Shown piece after piece: positions 1 through 11,129 of a stretch of DNA of 64,000 bases; the first letter of the stretch is position 1; the number at the start of each line of letters is the position of its first letter. A model generated the notes under the pieces. The model did not search any database. It saw nothing but the letters and a program-made list of their open reading frames with translations, and had not been told where the DNA came from. The stretch covers positions 29,503,849-29,567,848 of the forward strand of contig JAOANR010000005.1 of assembly GCA_030278955.1 (NCBI GenBank), read 5' to 3'. The DNA comes from Hygrophila difformis (lineage: Eukaryota; Streptophyta; Magnoliopsida; Lamiales; Acanthaceae). The translations under genes and the position numbers were made by a program.

Positions 1-1229
1 ACAACAATTTTTCTTAGACTATAAATAGTCTAAATTAGTTTTTGGAGTGGTCAAAAGACCAAAAAGTAAAATTTTCGTAGGCTATTAAGCCTACGAAAGA
101 GATTTGGATTTTTATCACTTAAAAAGTGATTTAAATCATGTGAAAAAGGTGGTAAGATGAAGAATGATGACGAGCAAATGCACATGACAGATTATGCAAT
201 CACTAGAATGTAATAATGGATTATGGAGAATAAAAATAAAACAAACATACACAAACACAAAAAGAGCATTTTTGGATTTCTATGAGAAGTGTTGACTTAT
301 TTATTTAATGAAATTGGGGGTGTAAGAGGTCCCCCATTTGGTTTTGTTTTGGGAAATGGGTGTTCAAGAATGAAACAAGGTGTTCCAATTGAATATACCC
401 CCACTTGTCCCAAAAGTGAGTATAAGTCAAACATTTAAAAGAAAAAGCATATTATAACACCACTTTTTGTCTTTTTAGACATAAATACCATGCCAAAAGT
501 GTTGGAAAAATTTTGGCACGGTTTCGTCTATAATACCATGTTCCCGTATGTGCAAACATCAACTTTCGAATTGAGATATCATCTTTCGAGTATCATCTTT
601 CGAGTTGAGTTTGCACTTGGTGGTTAACAAGTATTCGACAGAAAGCATTTATTGTCAAAATGCACAGTGCACAACACATGCATAAATGAAAATAAGACAC
701 AAATAATCCATTCACACCATGATCATGCAGAAATTTGGCCACAACTTATGCTTCAAATACATAGCCACGGTAATACCATCAACATGCATATCCAATCAAC
801 ATTTTCACACAACCAGTAAAATAACACAGTGATTGCAAGAGAAAGTGAACCACTGTGTTCTCCATCTTCACAGATTTTAAACAATAAACATAGTTAACAA
901 AAATGGAAACAGAACACACAAACACAAAATGAAAGAAAACATGATTTTTGAGGGTTTTGCAACTCTCATTTTCAAAATAAGACATCCCCAACACCACAGA
1001 AACTCAAGAAACACAACAATGGCAGTTACGATCGAAAAGCCCTAAAACCCTAAGTTCTGCCTATTGTGTTCTACCCTTTTCCCGATCACACCCAAACCAT
1101 TCCGGCTACATTCCGACCATGTCCCACTCGAAAACATGCTTCATTTCCTTCCCCATTACCGATTTCGCAAAAACATGGAAGAGACAACATTTTGAATCGC
1201 GAAACAGGGTGCGAAATCGAAAATAAGAA
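1..1229. other. Unassigned AT-rich flank
   Basis: No convincing coding region is visible on either strand; open frames here are short and lack recognisable motifs. The first 130 bases hold four consecutive short hairpins, and more short inverted repeats follow, for example TGCCAAAA with TTTTGGCA at about 494-522. A direct repeat of ATCTTTCGAG lies near 580-605. If the minus-strand exon proposed at 1236-1273 is real, most of this stretch would be its first intron. It could equally be the subterminal part of a DNA transposon. Confidence 0.5.
14..130. repeat. Cluster of four short hairpins
   Basis: Four perfect inverted repeats follow one another: 14-33 (9-bp stem), 48-61 (TGGTC/GACCA), 73-98 (11-bp stem TTTCGTAGGCT with loop ATTA) and 114-130 (ATCACTT/AAGTGAT). 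Tight loops of 2-4 bases and different stem sequences are unlike ordinary AT-rich background. Subterminal regions of CACTA transposons carry many such inverted motifs and the window starts with ACAACAATTTTTC, which would fit just after CACT, but the true end lies outside the window. Confidence 0.6.
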
Positions 1230-1235
1230 ACTTAC

Positions 1236-1273
1236 CCGACACTCCCAGTAGGATTAGATGACGAAGAGGCCAT
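1236..1273 (-). CDS. Possible first coding exon of a host gene
   Basis: On the minus strand an ATG at 1273-1271 opens a 13-codon run, MASSSSNPTGSVG, that ends exactly at a strong plant splice-donor sequence (GGGTAAGTTTC, GTAAGT at 1235-1230). Upstream, a pyrimidine-rich stretch at 1274-1430 would be the 5' UTR, with a TATA-like sequence about 150 bp from the ATG. Serine-rich starts of this kind are common in plant nuclear proteins and in hAT-type transposases, but no second exon was recognised. The call rests on start, donor and promoter layout alone and could be chance. Confidence 0.3.
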
Positions 1274-1420
1274 TTTTAAACACCTTGCACGGAGTTGATC
1301 ATGGAAAAGCCTCGACTCGAGTTCTGGTTTCGCGAGGGAGACGAAGTTCGCGAGAGGGAACACGGGGGAAAAATATCGAAGTGTGAAAAGTGAAAGTGAT
1401 GGAAAAAAGGGGGAATGTGG

Positions 1421-1429
1421 AATATAAAG
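1421..1429 (-). promoter_or_regulatory. Candidate TATA box
   Basis: The minus strand reads CCCCTTTATATTCCAC here, about 150 bp upstream of the ATG at 1273. It is followed by a C/T-rich stretch, as in many plant core promoters. It matters only if the exon at 1236-1273 is real. Confidence 0.25.
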
Positions 1430-1440
1430 GGGTAGGGGAT

Positions 1441-1600
1441 GTGGTGATTCGGTCTGTTAGAGACCGAACCATCAATTCGGTCTACACCGAATTGATGTGG
1501 CCTTAGGTTTTTGTGAGAGATTCGGTCTCTTAGGCCAATTCGGTCTAGACCGAATTGGCATAGAGACCGAATTCGAATGGGGAGCAAACACACTCTTTCT
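1441..1600. repeat. Palindromic GGTCTAGACC repeat region, left part
   Basis: This stretch is built from direct and inverted copies of GACCGAATT/AATTCGGTC. It includes a perfect 26-bp palindrome at 1534-1559 centred on TCTAGA. The same repeat family resumes at 9732 on the other side of element A, so the two parts were one region before A inserted (TSD GCAAT at 1601-1605 and 9727-9731). It lies downstream of the Athila-like pol end, so it is probably 3' non-coding or LTR sequence of that element. Confidence 0.7.
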
Positions 1601-1605
1601 GCAAT

Positions 1606-2567
1606 TGCCATGGATCGGATTCCAGACACAATAGGACTTTGACGAAACGCGGAAAAACGAAATAGAAAGATAGACGAAACCTACCAATTTGATCAAGAGA
1701 ATTGAGATGGAGTTAATCCTCGAGGGAATAAGCGCACCTCCTCTTCCAATGATCCTCCTTGGATGAAGTCGAGCAATCCAGTTTCGAAGATTGCAAGGTG
1801 AGTTTGCCAATTGAAACACACAAAGTTTAAGAGCACTCGGATAATCGACTTTTGAAAAAGAGGATTGTATTCATCAAATTAATCAAAAGTGTTTACAATA
1901 GTATTGAGGACCTATATATAGGCCCCAAGTAAACCTAACAGCTATGGGAATAAATCCCACAAAATAAGGAAACTAATTCCTCAAATAAGGAAACTAACTA
2001 GATATACTGAATCTATTCTAAACAATGAACAAAATAAAATAACAAAAGATATGGAAGCAAGATATGATTCTGCATGCATGAACAGATTTACGCAGCTCGC
2101 TACATCTTGGAAAAGCTGTCGCGCGCGTGAAAATGACAGTGTTGCAGAAATCGTAGACTTGCTTCAGAATGCTCGCGATGTTCTTTTGGAAAGCTTATTG
2201 AGAACGCCGCGTGCGGATGTCGCGAGGATCGCGTCACTTGATCTTCAAAATTCTGCTAAGCCTTCAAAACACAATGTTCCCTCGCGATGTTCCCACGCGA
2301 TGTGAAGAAACATGGCGTGCGGTGGAAAAGACATCACGTGCAGCGAGCGGAACTCCTCAGAAATCTGCTAAGTCTCTTTCTGCATAGCCTTCTTCCTCCG
2401 GCAGCTTCCATGTGATCATTGTTCTTCCTCCGAAGGTTGGCTTGGTCAGCTCCCATTCTTCCGCATGCGTCCTTAGCAGTCCCGCTACATACTCCGTAAA
2501 CTTCTTAGCTCTTTGCCTCGAACATGGGCCTTCGGGTATTTGGATCATGGCTTGGGCTACCATGCCA
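1606..2567 (-). repeat. Element A 3' LTR
   Basis: 962 bp, TG...CA ends (TGCCATGGATCGG at the left edge, ACCATGCCA at the right on the plus strand). On the minus strand it begins with about 70 codons of the polyprotein tail (2567-2357), followed by a CGCG-rich U3. The TATA box is at 1912-1921 (CTATATATAG), followed by R-U5. The copy at 8764-9726 is nearly identical. Confidence 0.95.
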
Positions 2568-5500
2568 TCCCCTCCCTTTTGAAGAGGTTGATCCTTCAAC
2601 CGACTTGCTTCATCCTCATCATCCCTTTCGAACAGTGATAGATCTGCAACATTAAAAGTAGCACTAATATTACTATACTCGTCAGGCAGGTCTATCTTAT
2701 AAGCATTATCATTTATTCGTTCTAAGACTTTAAAAGGACCACATCCCCGAGGGGATAATTTTCCATGGCGCTGAGCAGGAAATCGCTCCTTCCTCATATG
2801 AACCCAAACCCAATCGCCTGGTTTTAGCAACAATCTCTTTCTTCCACGATTGGAGTACTTGGCATATTGCTCAGCCGCCTTGTTCAAACTTTCACGCACG
2901 TCCTTATGTAAGTTCTTAATAGCATTTGCTCTATCCCTGCCATTAACATTAAAGTGCTCACTGCGGGGCAGTGGCAACAAATCAAGTGGAGTTAGTGGTA
3001 CAAATCCATATACAACCTCGAAAGGAGACAGACCTATTGCACTGTGAACATGTCGGTTGTATGCGAACTCAATATAGGGTAGACTCTCATCCCAACTCTT
3101 GGAGTTTGAAGACATGATGATCCGTAACAGATTTCCTAATACTCGGTTGACGGCCTCAGTTTGCCCGTCGGTCTGCGGATGGTAAGAGGATGAAAACAGC
3201 AACTTTGTACCCAACTCATGCCAAAAAGACTTCCAAAAGTAGCTCATAAATTTAGTATCTCTATCAGATACTATGGTCCGTGGTATCCCATGCAATCTTG
3301 CTACCTCCTTGAAGAACAACTTGGCAATATGATGTGCATCATTTATCTTGGTGCAAGGGATGAAGTGCGCCATTTTAGAGAATCGGTCCACAACCACAAA
3401 TATTGAATCCTTGGCACGAGCAGTCCTTGGTAATCCCAAAATAAAGTCCATTGAGATGTCAATCCATGGCCCATCAGGTGCCGGCAACGCTTGATATAGT
3501 CCATGGGGTTTCGCTTGTGACTTTGCCTTCAGACAGACAAGACACTTAGCAATCAGATCAACCACCTGTTTCGACATCCCAGGCCAATAAAACCTTTCTT
3601 TCAATACTCCCATCGTAGCATGCTTCCCAAAATGTCCCATCATATCACCTGCATGCGCTTCTTTGATTAACAGCTCTCTGATGGATCCTCTTGGTATGCA
3701 CAGTTGATTTCCATAGTAGAGATATCCATTCAGTCGGGAGTACTACTTATAGGCCTGCTTCTCAGTTTTCTCAAATACTTCTTTGAAATCCGGGTCACTT
3801 GCATACTGAGCTTGAATGTGTTCAAATCCCACCAAATGTGTAGTAGCAAGTGCCGCTAGAGCTACTCGTCTAGACAATGCATCAGCAACAACATTGTCCG
3901 TACCCTTCTTATACTTGATCACATAAGGAAAAGTTTCAAGGAATGCGCTCCATCCACCATGCCTCTTACTCAGCTGTCCTTGAACTTTGATATGCTTTAA
4001 CGTCTCATGATCAGTATGTATGATGAACTCACGACCTCTTAGGTAATGTTGCCATACCTTTAAGGCCCTCACGATTGCATACAACTCCTTATCATAAGTA
4101 GAGTAATTCAATTGAGCTCCATTAAACTTCTCACTATGATATGCAATCGGTCTCTTATCCTGCATAAGTACTGCTCCCATTCCAGTTCCAGATGCATCAC
4201 ATTCCAACTCAAACACCTTCTCGAAATCAGGTAATGCTAACACTGGAGCATGGGTCAGTTTGTACTTCAACTCATCGAATGCTTTCTGTTCAGCTGTTCC
4301 CCATTTATACTTTAAATCCTTCTTCAGCAAAGATGTTAGTGGGGCAGCAATAATACTAAAATTTGGCACAAACCTTCTGAAGAACCCGCACAACCCCAGA
4401 AAACTTCTAACTTCTGAGACTGTAGTTGGCGGTTTCCACTCAGTGATCGCCTTGATCTTTGACTGGTCCACTTTAAGTCCTTCCTTTCCCACAACAAATC
4501 CTAAGAAGATGACTTCATCCACATGGAATGTGCACTTTTCCAAGTTAGCATAGAGCTTTACTTCCCTCAGCTTATCTAGGACCTGTTGTACATGAGACAA
4601 ATGATCAGTTTCGTTGGTACTATATATGAGAATATCATCAAAATAAACAACAACAAAACGATTTATGTAAGGATGGAGGGTCTCATTCATAAGCCTCATG
4701 AAGGTAGCAGGTGCATTGGTAAGTCCAAATGGCATCACCAGCCATTCATATAACCCAAACTTGGTTTTAAAGGCAGTCTTCCACTCATCTCCAGGTTGCA
4801 TTCCTATTTGATGATAACCACTTTTCAAGTCGATCTTGGAAAAGACCGTTGCACCGCTTAGTTCATCCAGCATGTCATCAAGACGAGGAATTGGGTGGCG
4901 ATACTTCACAGTGATCGCATTAACAGCTCTGCAATCGACACACATCCTCCATTCCCCATTCTTCTTTGGGACCAATAGCACAGGCACAGCACATGGTGAT
5001 AGACTTTCTCGTATCCATCCTTTATCAAACAATGCTTGAACTTGGCGTTGAATTTCAGCTGTCTCTTCAGGATTCATCCTATATGCTGGTCTGTTTGGAA
5101 TTGATGCTCCAGGCATAAACTCAATCTGATGCTCTATTCCTCTCAAGGGTGGTAGTCCTTCCGGAAACTCGTCAGGAAACACATCTTGATTCTTCTCGAG
5201 CATCCTAGCAAAAGTAGCAGGAATTTCAGGCGAAGATTTTTCTGTTCCTAAGTTTAATGAAATAGGTTTAATAAGTGCAAGGAAACAGTAACCTGGAAAT
5301 TCGGGTTCTTTGATGGCTCGTTCAATGGAAGTTCTGTCCATCAGTAGACAGTTTTCTGCAGCCATCTTCATATTTCCCTTACTAGTTGAGGCTTCAGCCT
5401 TTTTCTTGCTGGTATTCCTTTCCTTGTGTTCCATTTCTTCTTCCTCAACTTGTTTCTTCAGCTTGTCTGATTCCCTTCTCACAAGTGCTACATATAATGG

Positions 5501-7468
5501 TTTTAGCAGATATGCCTTCTTTCCCTTCCTAAACTCTATGGTGTTCTCTTTACCATGATATGTCACATTATTATCTGACAACCAAGGCCTTCCTAACAGT
5601 ACATGACACGCATTCATAGGAATCACATCACATAAGACGTTCTCAGTATAAGATCCTATGGTAATTGGGACACGTGCTTGATGTGTTACTTTCAATCGAC
5701 CACTTGTGTTCATCCAGTGTAGCAGATATGGACTTGCATGCTCCTCTAAAGGTAAGTTCAACCTGCGTACACAGAACAGTGAAACTACATTAGTGCAGCT
5801 CCCGTTGTCAACAATAATTGTAGCACCTTTACCATTGATAGTACAAAAACAATGAAATAAATTCTCCCTTTGATCATCAGGTGATTTGTCAGTATTCAGA
5901 ATTCTCATGGCCACCATAGTTTCGAATGTTTCTTCCCCTTCAACTGTCTCTTGTCCTGCTTGATCTTCTTCAGCATACTCACATTCATCATCCTCATTCG
6001 GCCACTTTTCTTCTTCATCAATCAGGTTTAGCATGCCACTTTCAGTGATGGCTACCAATCTTTCTTCTCCAGTATCCAATAGTGCCACCTTTCTCACATT
6101 GGTGCATTCATTAGCATAGTGACCACGTCGTTGGCATTTCCAACATACAACATCTCTTTTGTCTCGGCCTCCCCTATTCCTATCAACCTCTTGGCCCTTT
6201 GGCCTGTCATCCTTTCTGAATTCTTGGAAATTCTTACCAATTTCAAAGGTTCGAGGTTTGTTGTTCTGATTTGTAGGCTGAGGTTTGGCCGGTTCCTTCT
6301 TATCATTCCATTGCTGTGATTGTGTCTTCACTAACCATGGTTTTGAATTGTTGCCTGCAACAGTGGATCGCACAGGATAAGTTCTTGCCTCCTTTTGTTG
6401 CCTTTCTATCTTCAATGATTTGTCGTACAGTTCTGCAAGAGAATCAAATCCTCTAAGGTCTGCTTCTTTGAATATTTCCTTCCTTAATCCTCCTGCAAAT
6501 CTACTCAAGGTGATGTCCTCATCTTCAACAATACCACATCTCATCAGTAATCTTTCCAGCTCATGGTAAAACTCTTCCACAGTTTTAGTACCCTGCGTAA
6601 GAAAAGAAAGCTTAATGAATAACTCTTGTTTGTATTTGGGAGGTACAAACCTATGTCTCATAGCTTCCACTAATCCAGTCCAAGTATGGATCTGTTCATA
6701 TTGCAACCTATCATTATCATAGCATAACTTTTTCCACCAACTTAGAGCATAATCCCTAAATTCAATAACAGCTAATTGCAATTTCTTTCTTTCAGAATAT
6801 CTATGGACATTAAAAATTAATTCCATTTGATCATGCCATTCAATGAATTCATTAGGATCAGTGGTCCCCCTGAAGGTTGGGATGGTGATTTTGATAGCCT
6901 TAAGACTATCATCAGTGTCTTCCTCTGGAACCGCGGCCCTTTGATTAAATCTGCGAGGTTGGTTCCTTCCCTGCTGGTTTCTTTGGTTGCTTTGATGTAC
7001 AGAAACTCGCTCCCAATCTTCATCTCGGTCATCATCTTCATCGGAGATGGTTTGAAATTCCTCTTGTTGTCTGATTGGAGCATCCCTTTGAGGTCTCACC
7101 CTTGGCTCTCTCCTCTCTTCAGTCGTAGTTTGAGGGGGTCTGATGTTAGAGCGAGGAGGTCCATGCCTTCTATCAAAGTTTCCAACTTCAGACACCTGTC
7201 CCTTTCCTCTGTCAGAAGAGCCTGCAATATAAGATGGATCAGTAGGATTTCTATTCAAGGAATTGAATTTTCTATCAATGACTTTGAGTAAATCATCTCT
7301 GATGATGCTTTGTTGTTCAGCTAGCTTGGCATCAAACTTTTCAGTAATGTCATTGAGCTGCTCATTAATGCCATGTTCCATTCTGTCCATTTTTGAACAA
7401 AGCTCACGGCTTTGCTGAGCAAGTACTGCTTGAAGTGCTTCCATCGTCAGTGGAGTTTCACCTGCCAT
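2357..7468 (-). pseudogene. Element A gag-pol polyprotein, one in-frame stop
   Basis: One minus-strand frame of 1704 codons runs from the ATG at 7468 (MAGETPLT) to a stop at 2357, inside the 3' LTR. It is interrupted only by a TAG at 3743-3745 (codon 1242). Order of domains: N-terminal coiled coil (about 10-65), acidic/basic linker, Gag capsid-like region from about 190, CCHC knuckle (C-W-K-C...H...C, about 441-455), protease with D-N-G-S (about 550), reverse transcriptase with V-D-C-R-A-V-N (about 841) and F-D-D (about 940), and RNase H (about 1090). After the stop come the integrase zinc-binding region, the D-D-E core, the GDWVW C-terminal domain and the PEGPCSRQRAKKF tail. The stop falls between RNase H and integrase, so integrase would be lost without read-through. 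Other elements here usually have a glutamate codon at that place (inference). Confidence 0.93.
2568..2582 (-). other. Element A polypurine tract
   Basis: The minus strand reads AAAAGGGAGGGGA directly before the 3' LTR start TGGCATGG. Position and composition fit the plus-strand primer of LTR retrotransposons. The tract is also coding, being part of the glycine-rich stretch before the LTR-encoded tail. Confidence 0.85.
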
Positions 7469-7898
7469 AGCAACACTAAAGAGTATATGTATAAAGGATC
7501 AGTAAAAAGAATTGAAGATTTTGGGGTGATCTCACAATGTCACACAGTGTAGTATTCAATTGGTTTGTCACCAATTCTTCTTCAGAACTTTCTTGCTTTG
7601 GTCACCCAACTTGGATCAAATTCAGAGGATTGCGCTTTGAAGTAATGTACGCACAGTACAAGAATCAAGTTGTACTGTTCGACTCAATCAAGAACCGCAA
7701 CAAACAGCAGAGTGTGATAAATCAGTGCAAGTAATGTCAAGTTCAATGCGTTTAGTCAAATAATTGCAATCAATTGTCTCCTCACAATATAGACTGAACC
7801 CACTGAAATATGAGAAGTGACTCACCAACACTCGACTCCCAATCCCCCAAAAATGTAGGAAGTAGATGATATGAAAATATTGAAGCACGATCAGCTTG

Positions 7899-7929
<31 letters not shown>

Positions 7930-8738
7930 TTTTGTCTTGTGGCTTTCAACAGCTAGGTATCACTTTTGATAGGGCGAATGCTAGCTGTATATATCCACTT
8001 CTTCTTTTCTTTTTTTTTTTTTTGAACTAAGCTGAACACGCTTTGTTTTCTGAACACTTGATGAGTTTCAGATCTTTCTTCAATGCACGCACGCTTTGTG
8101 GAATAAAATTTGGAATAAGATTTATAGTGCGAGACGTGGGGAAATAAAGAATTCAGCAACTATGATGAGCTGTATCAAATTGGTCCCCACAGTAACAAAC
8201 CCGCAATACTCACTTAACCCTTGTAACAAACTCTGAATCCCGTAACAAACTGGTCCCCACAGTAATAAACTTTTGTATACTGATTTCCCAATAACACCCT
8301 CAGTAATCAGCCCCCAAAGATCAAATATAATTTCTCAAAAACACTCAACAAGATTTGATGAACTTGGATGAATATGCCAAGAACACCAAAAACACACAGT
8401 ACGCTCTTGAGGCAATTTCAAGCAATAAATCCGACTAAAACAGTGAACAATCAACCACAAGCATAAGATTTTCAATCACAGAGGCCAAATAAACAGAAAA
8501 CACGCTCAAATCAAGCTGGCACAAGGATCTTATCCGATTTGGAAGATCTTTATATGCAGATTTATGTATTCGGCACGAGGATTCCAAATATCAAATCAGA
8601 TTGGACAAATAATGAACGAAACAATTCCAGAAAATTGAAACAAAATTCTGGCGTGAATAAGAACTCAGGAACACGAAGAAATTTTTGGATTTTTGATTTT
8701 TTTTATGAATTAAAAAACACCTATTGAACTAGAATCGA
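7469..8738 (-). other. Element A untranslated leader
   Basis: About 1.27 kb lies between the primer binding site and the gag start, without a supported gene. It holds two poly-T runs on the plus strand (7911-7933 and 8010-8023). A block at 7648-7692 (minus strand TTGATTGAGTCGAAC ... CTGTGCGTAC) recurs in the leaders of C, F and G and in altered form in B, I and J. A second short block at 7947-7962 (plus strand CAACAGCTAGGTATCA) also recurs. Both are candidate RNA packaging or dimerisation signals. Confidence 0.75.
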
Positions 8739-8751
8739 GGCTCTGATACCA
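8739..8751 (-). other. Element A primer binding site (tRNA-iMet)
   Basis: The minus strand reads TGGTATCAGAGCC, the usual complement of the initiator-methionine tRNA 3' end. It lies 12 bases inside the 5' LTR, as in the other elements here. Confidence 0.93.
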
Positions 8752-8763
8752 AATTTATAATAC

Positions 8764-9726
8764 TGCCATGGATCGGATTCCAGACACAATAGGACTTTGA
8801 CGAAACGCGGAAAAACGAAATAGAAAGATAGACGAAACCTACCAATTTGATCAAGAGAATTGAGATGGAGTTAATCCTCGAGGGAATAAGCGCACCTCCT
8901 CTTCCAATGATCCTCCTTGGATGAAGTCGAGCAATCCAGTTTCGAAGATTGCAAGGTGAGTTTGCCAATTGAAACACACAAAGTTTAAGAGCACTCGGAT
9001 AATCGACTTTTGAAAAAGAGGATTGTATTCATCAAATTAATCAAAAGTGTTTACAATAGTAATTGAGGACCTATATATAGGCCCCAAGTAAACCTAACAG
9101 CTATGGGAATAAATCCCACAAAATAAGGAAACTAATTCCTCAAATAAGGAAACTAACTAGATATACTGAATCTATTCTAAACAATGAATAAAATAAAATA
9201 ACAAAAGATATGGAAGCAAGATATGATTCTGCATGCATGAACAGATTTACGCAGCTCGCTACATCTTGGAAAAGCTGTCGCGCGCGTGAAAATGACAGTG
9301 TTGCAGAAATCGTAGACTTGCTTCAGAATGCTCGCGATGTTCTTTCGGAAAGCTTATTGAGAACGCCGCGTGCGGATGTCGCGAGGATCGCATCACTTGA
9401 TCTTCAAAATTCTGCTAAGCCTTCAAAACACAATGTTCCCTCGCGATGTTCCCACGCGATGTGAAGAAACATGGCGTGCGGTGGAAAAGACATCGCGTGC
9501 AGCGAGCAGAACTCCTCAGAAATCTGCTAAGTCTCTTTCTGCATAGCCTTCTTCCTCCGGCAGCTTCCATGTGATCATTGTTCTTCCTCCGAAGGTTGGC
9601 TTGGTCAGCTCCCATTCTTCCGCATGCGTCCTTAGCAGTCCCGCTACATACTCCGTAAACTTCTTAGCTCTTTGCCTCGAACATGGGCCTTCGGGTATTT
9701 GGATCATGGCTTGGGCTACCATGCCA
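8764..9726 (-). repeat. Element A 5' LTR
   Basis: 963 bp, same ends as the 3' LTR. The TATA box is at 9071-9080. Its right boundary is the TSD GCAAT at 9727-9731. The tail-coding sequence at the start of U3 is present here too but would not be transcribed as part of the element's own mRNA. Confidence 0.95.
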
Positions 9727-9731
9727 GCAAT

Positions 9732-10190
9732 GAAGTCTTTTGAAGTCAATTCGGTCTTAGACCGAATTGATTCAGAGACCGAATTACTGCCAGATGACCG
9801 AACCTGATTACTTAGAAAAATTTTGGGGGATGCTTTTGTGAGGTAATTCGGTCCGTATGGGCAATTCGGTCTAGACCGAATTGCCTTATAGATCGAATTG
9901 CTCACTTGCATAAATAAAACTTAAGGGATCACAAATGCCTTTTGTAGATCAATTCGATCTATTCAAAATCAATTCGGTCTAGACCGAATTGCTATAGATC
10001 GAATTGCTACTTGGCCAAATTTACACAAGGATGGAGGATGTGTCTTGGGGAAGCCAATTCGGTCTCTTAGGCCAATTCGGTCTAGACCGAATTTGCTTGG
10101 AGATCGAATTGATTGAAAATTTCCAAGGCATACATCCAATGCGATCTGTCTCAAACAATTCGATGTAGACCGAATTGGCTTGAGATAAAA
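9732..10190. repeat. Palindromic GGTCTAGACC repeat region, right part
   Basis: Continuation of the repeat region cut by element A. Perfect palindromes built on AATTCGGTCTAGACCGAATT lie at 9860-9885, 9970-9991 and 10074-10093. Single arms (GACCGAATT or diverged GATCGAATT) are scattered between them. No coding potential is evident. The position, downstream of the Athila-like pol end at 10652, suggests a 3' untranslated region or LTR of that element. Confidence 0.75.
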
Positions 10191-10651
10191 TAGATCGCAT
10201 TCAACACTTAGAAAAAAATTTGAAACTTTTCGAATTTCAAATTTTCTGAAATTATGAATTTTCTCAAAAATTAACACACTGAAAGCACATATTAAACAGA
10301 ATTAAACATTCCTTTATGGTAAATTGCTTGCATAAATTAGGTTGGATTAACACCCTTATTTTATGGAGTTATTCCGGATTTTAAATTTCTCTAAATTTCG
10401 AAATTACTTTCCATTAAATTTGGTGTTAATCCAACCGAGAACCTGGTTTTCGTAGCTTTATCCTTCTTTTTGTTGGTTCCATGAATTCCTGCAAAGCAAA
10501 CATAGGAGAAATTATTAGATTTTCTCCAAATATCAACATCCTCACATTTAGAGTCTTAGTACTCTAAATGTTTAGTTGATCTTTGGGTACTTATCGTTCG
10601 AGACGAATAAATACATAATAGATAATTATATAGAAATATAAATATAAATAT
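10191..10651. other. Non-coding region after Athila-like pol
   Basis: AT-rich, with no supported gene. A perfect 15-bp inverted repeat (GGTTGGATTAACACC at 10340-10354, its complement at 10422-10436) with a 67-bp spacer could form a stem-loop. A second short inverted pair lies at 10542-10569 (ACATTTAGAGT/ACTCTAAATGT). The 3' LTR boundary of element D could not be fixed because no second copy is in the window. Confidence 0.6.
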
Positions 10652-11129
10652 TTATTGAGCATAGGCCGGCTCTGATGTCATTTGAATTTCCTTTCCGGGG
10701 TCGAGCTGCCCTAGATACTCCTTCAACCTGTGTCCATTCACCACCAGCTCTCCTTTGTCAGTTCGAATCCTGACAGCTCCACTTTCAAACACGTGCACCA
10801 CTTCGTATGGCCCTTCCCATCTGGATTTAAGCTTTCCGGGGAATAGCTTCAACCTAGAATTAAACAACAAGACATTTTGGCCAATATAGAAGTGTTTAGA
10901 CTTTATGCGACGATCGTGTAACTTCTGGGTCCGCTCTTTGTAAATCCTCTAGCTTTCATAAGCTTGCGCACGTATTTCCTCAATTTCATTGAGGTCCAAC
11001 TTGCGTTTACTTTGAGCCACTCGTGGGTCAAAATTAAGCGTTTTTACGGCCCAGTAAGCCTTATGCTCTAGTTCTACGGGCAAATGACAGGTTTTTCCAA
11101 AGATAAGCCTGTATGGGGACATCCCAATG
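10652..11129 (-). pseudogene. Element D (Athila-like) integrase C-terminal part
   Basis: Minus-strand remnant that continues the integrase at 28697-29348; the two halves were separated by element B. The reading contains the [12 protein letters not shown] region typical of Athila and related Ty3/gypsy pol, then [16 protein letters not shown] near the end, with a stop at 10652. An in-frame TAG at 10949-10951 breaks it. The TSD CAATG of element B is at 11125-11129 here and at 28692-28696 on the far side. Non-functional. Confidence 0.85.

Larger units (their letters stand above)
1606..9726 (-). mobile_element. Element A, full-length Ty3/gypsy (CRM-like) retrotransposon
   Basis: Two near-identical LTRs (1606-2567 and 8764-9726) in the same orientation flank one gag-pol frame on the minus strand. 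The flanks carry a perfect 5-bp target-site duplication, GCAAT (1601-1605 and 9727-9731). A tRNA-iMet-type primer binding site (8739-8751) and a polypurine tract (2568-2582) are in place. By eye the LTRs differ at about five bases and one single-base indel, so the insertion is young: roughly 0.2 My at the often-used 1.3e-8 substitutions per site per year. It landed in the palindromic non-coding region of the Athila-like element D. One in-frame stop breaks pol. Confidence 0.95.

Noticed and set aside
1039..1052. Telomere-like CCCTAAAACCCTAA
   Set aside because: Only two imperfect units; common in plant promoters and introns.
1066..1251. 61-codon plus-strand ORF as a gene
   Set aside because: No recognisable motif, and it overlaps the more plausible minus-strand exon and splice donor.
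10652..11129. Envelope-like gene downstream of Athila-like pol
   Set aside because: No membrane segments or ORF of suitable length between 9732 and 10651.
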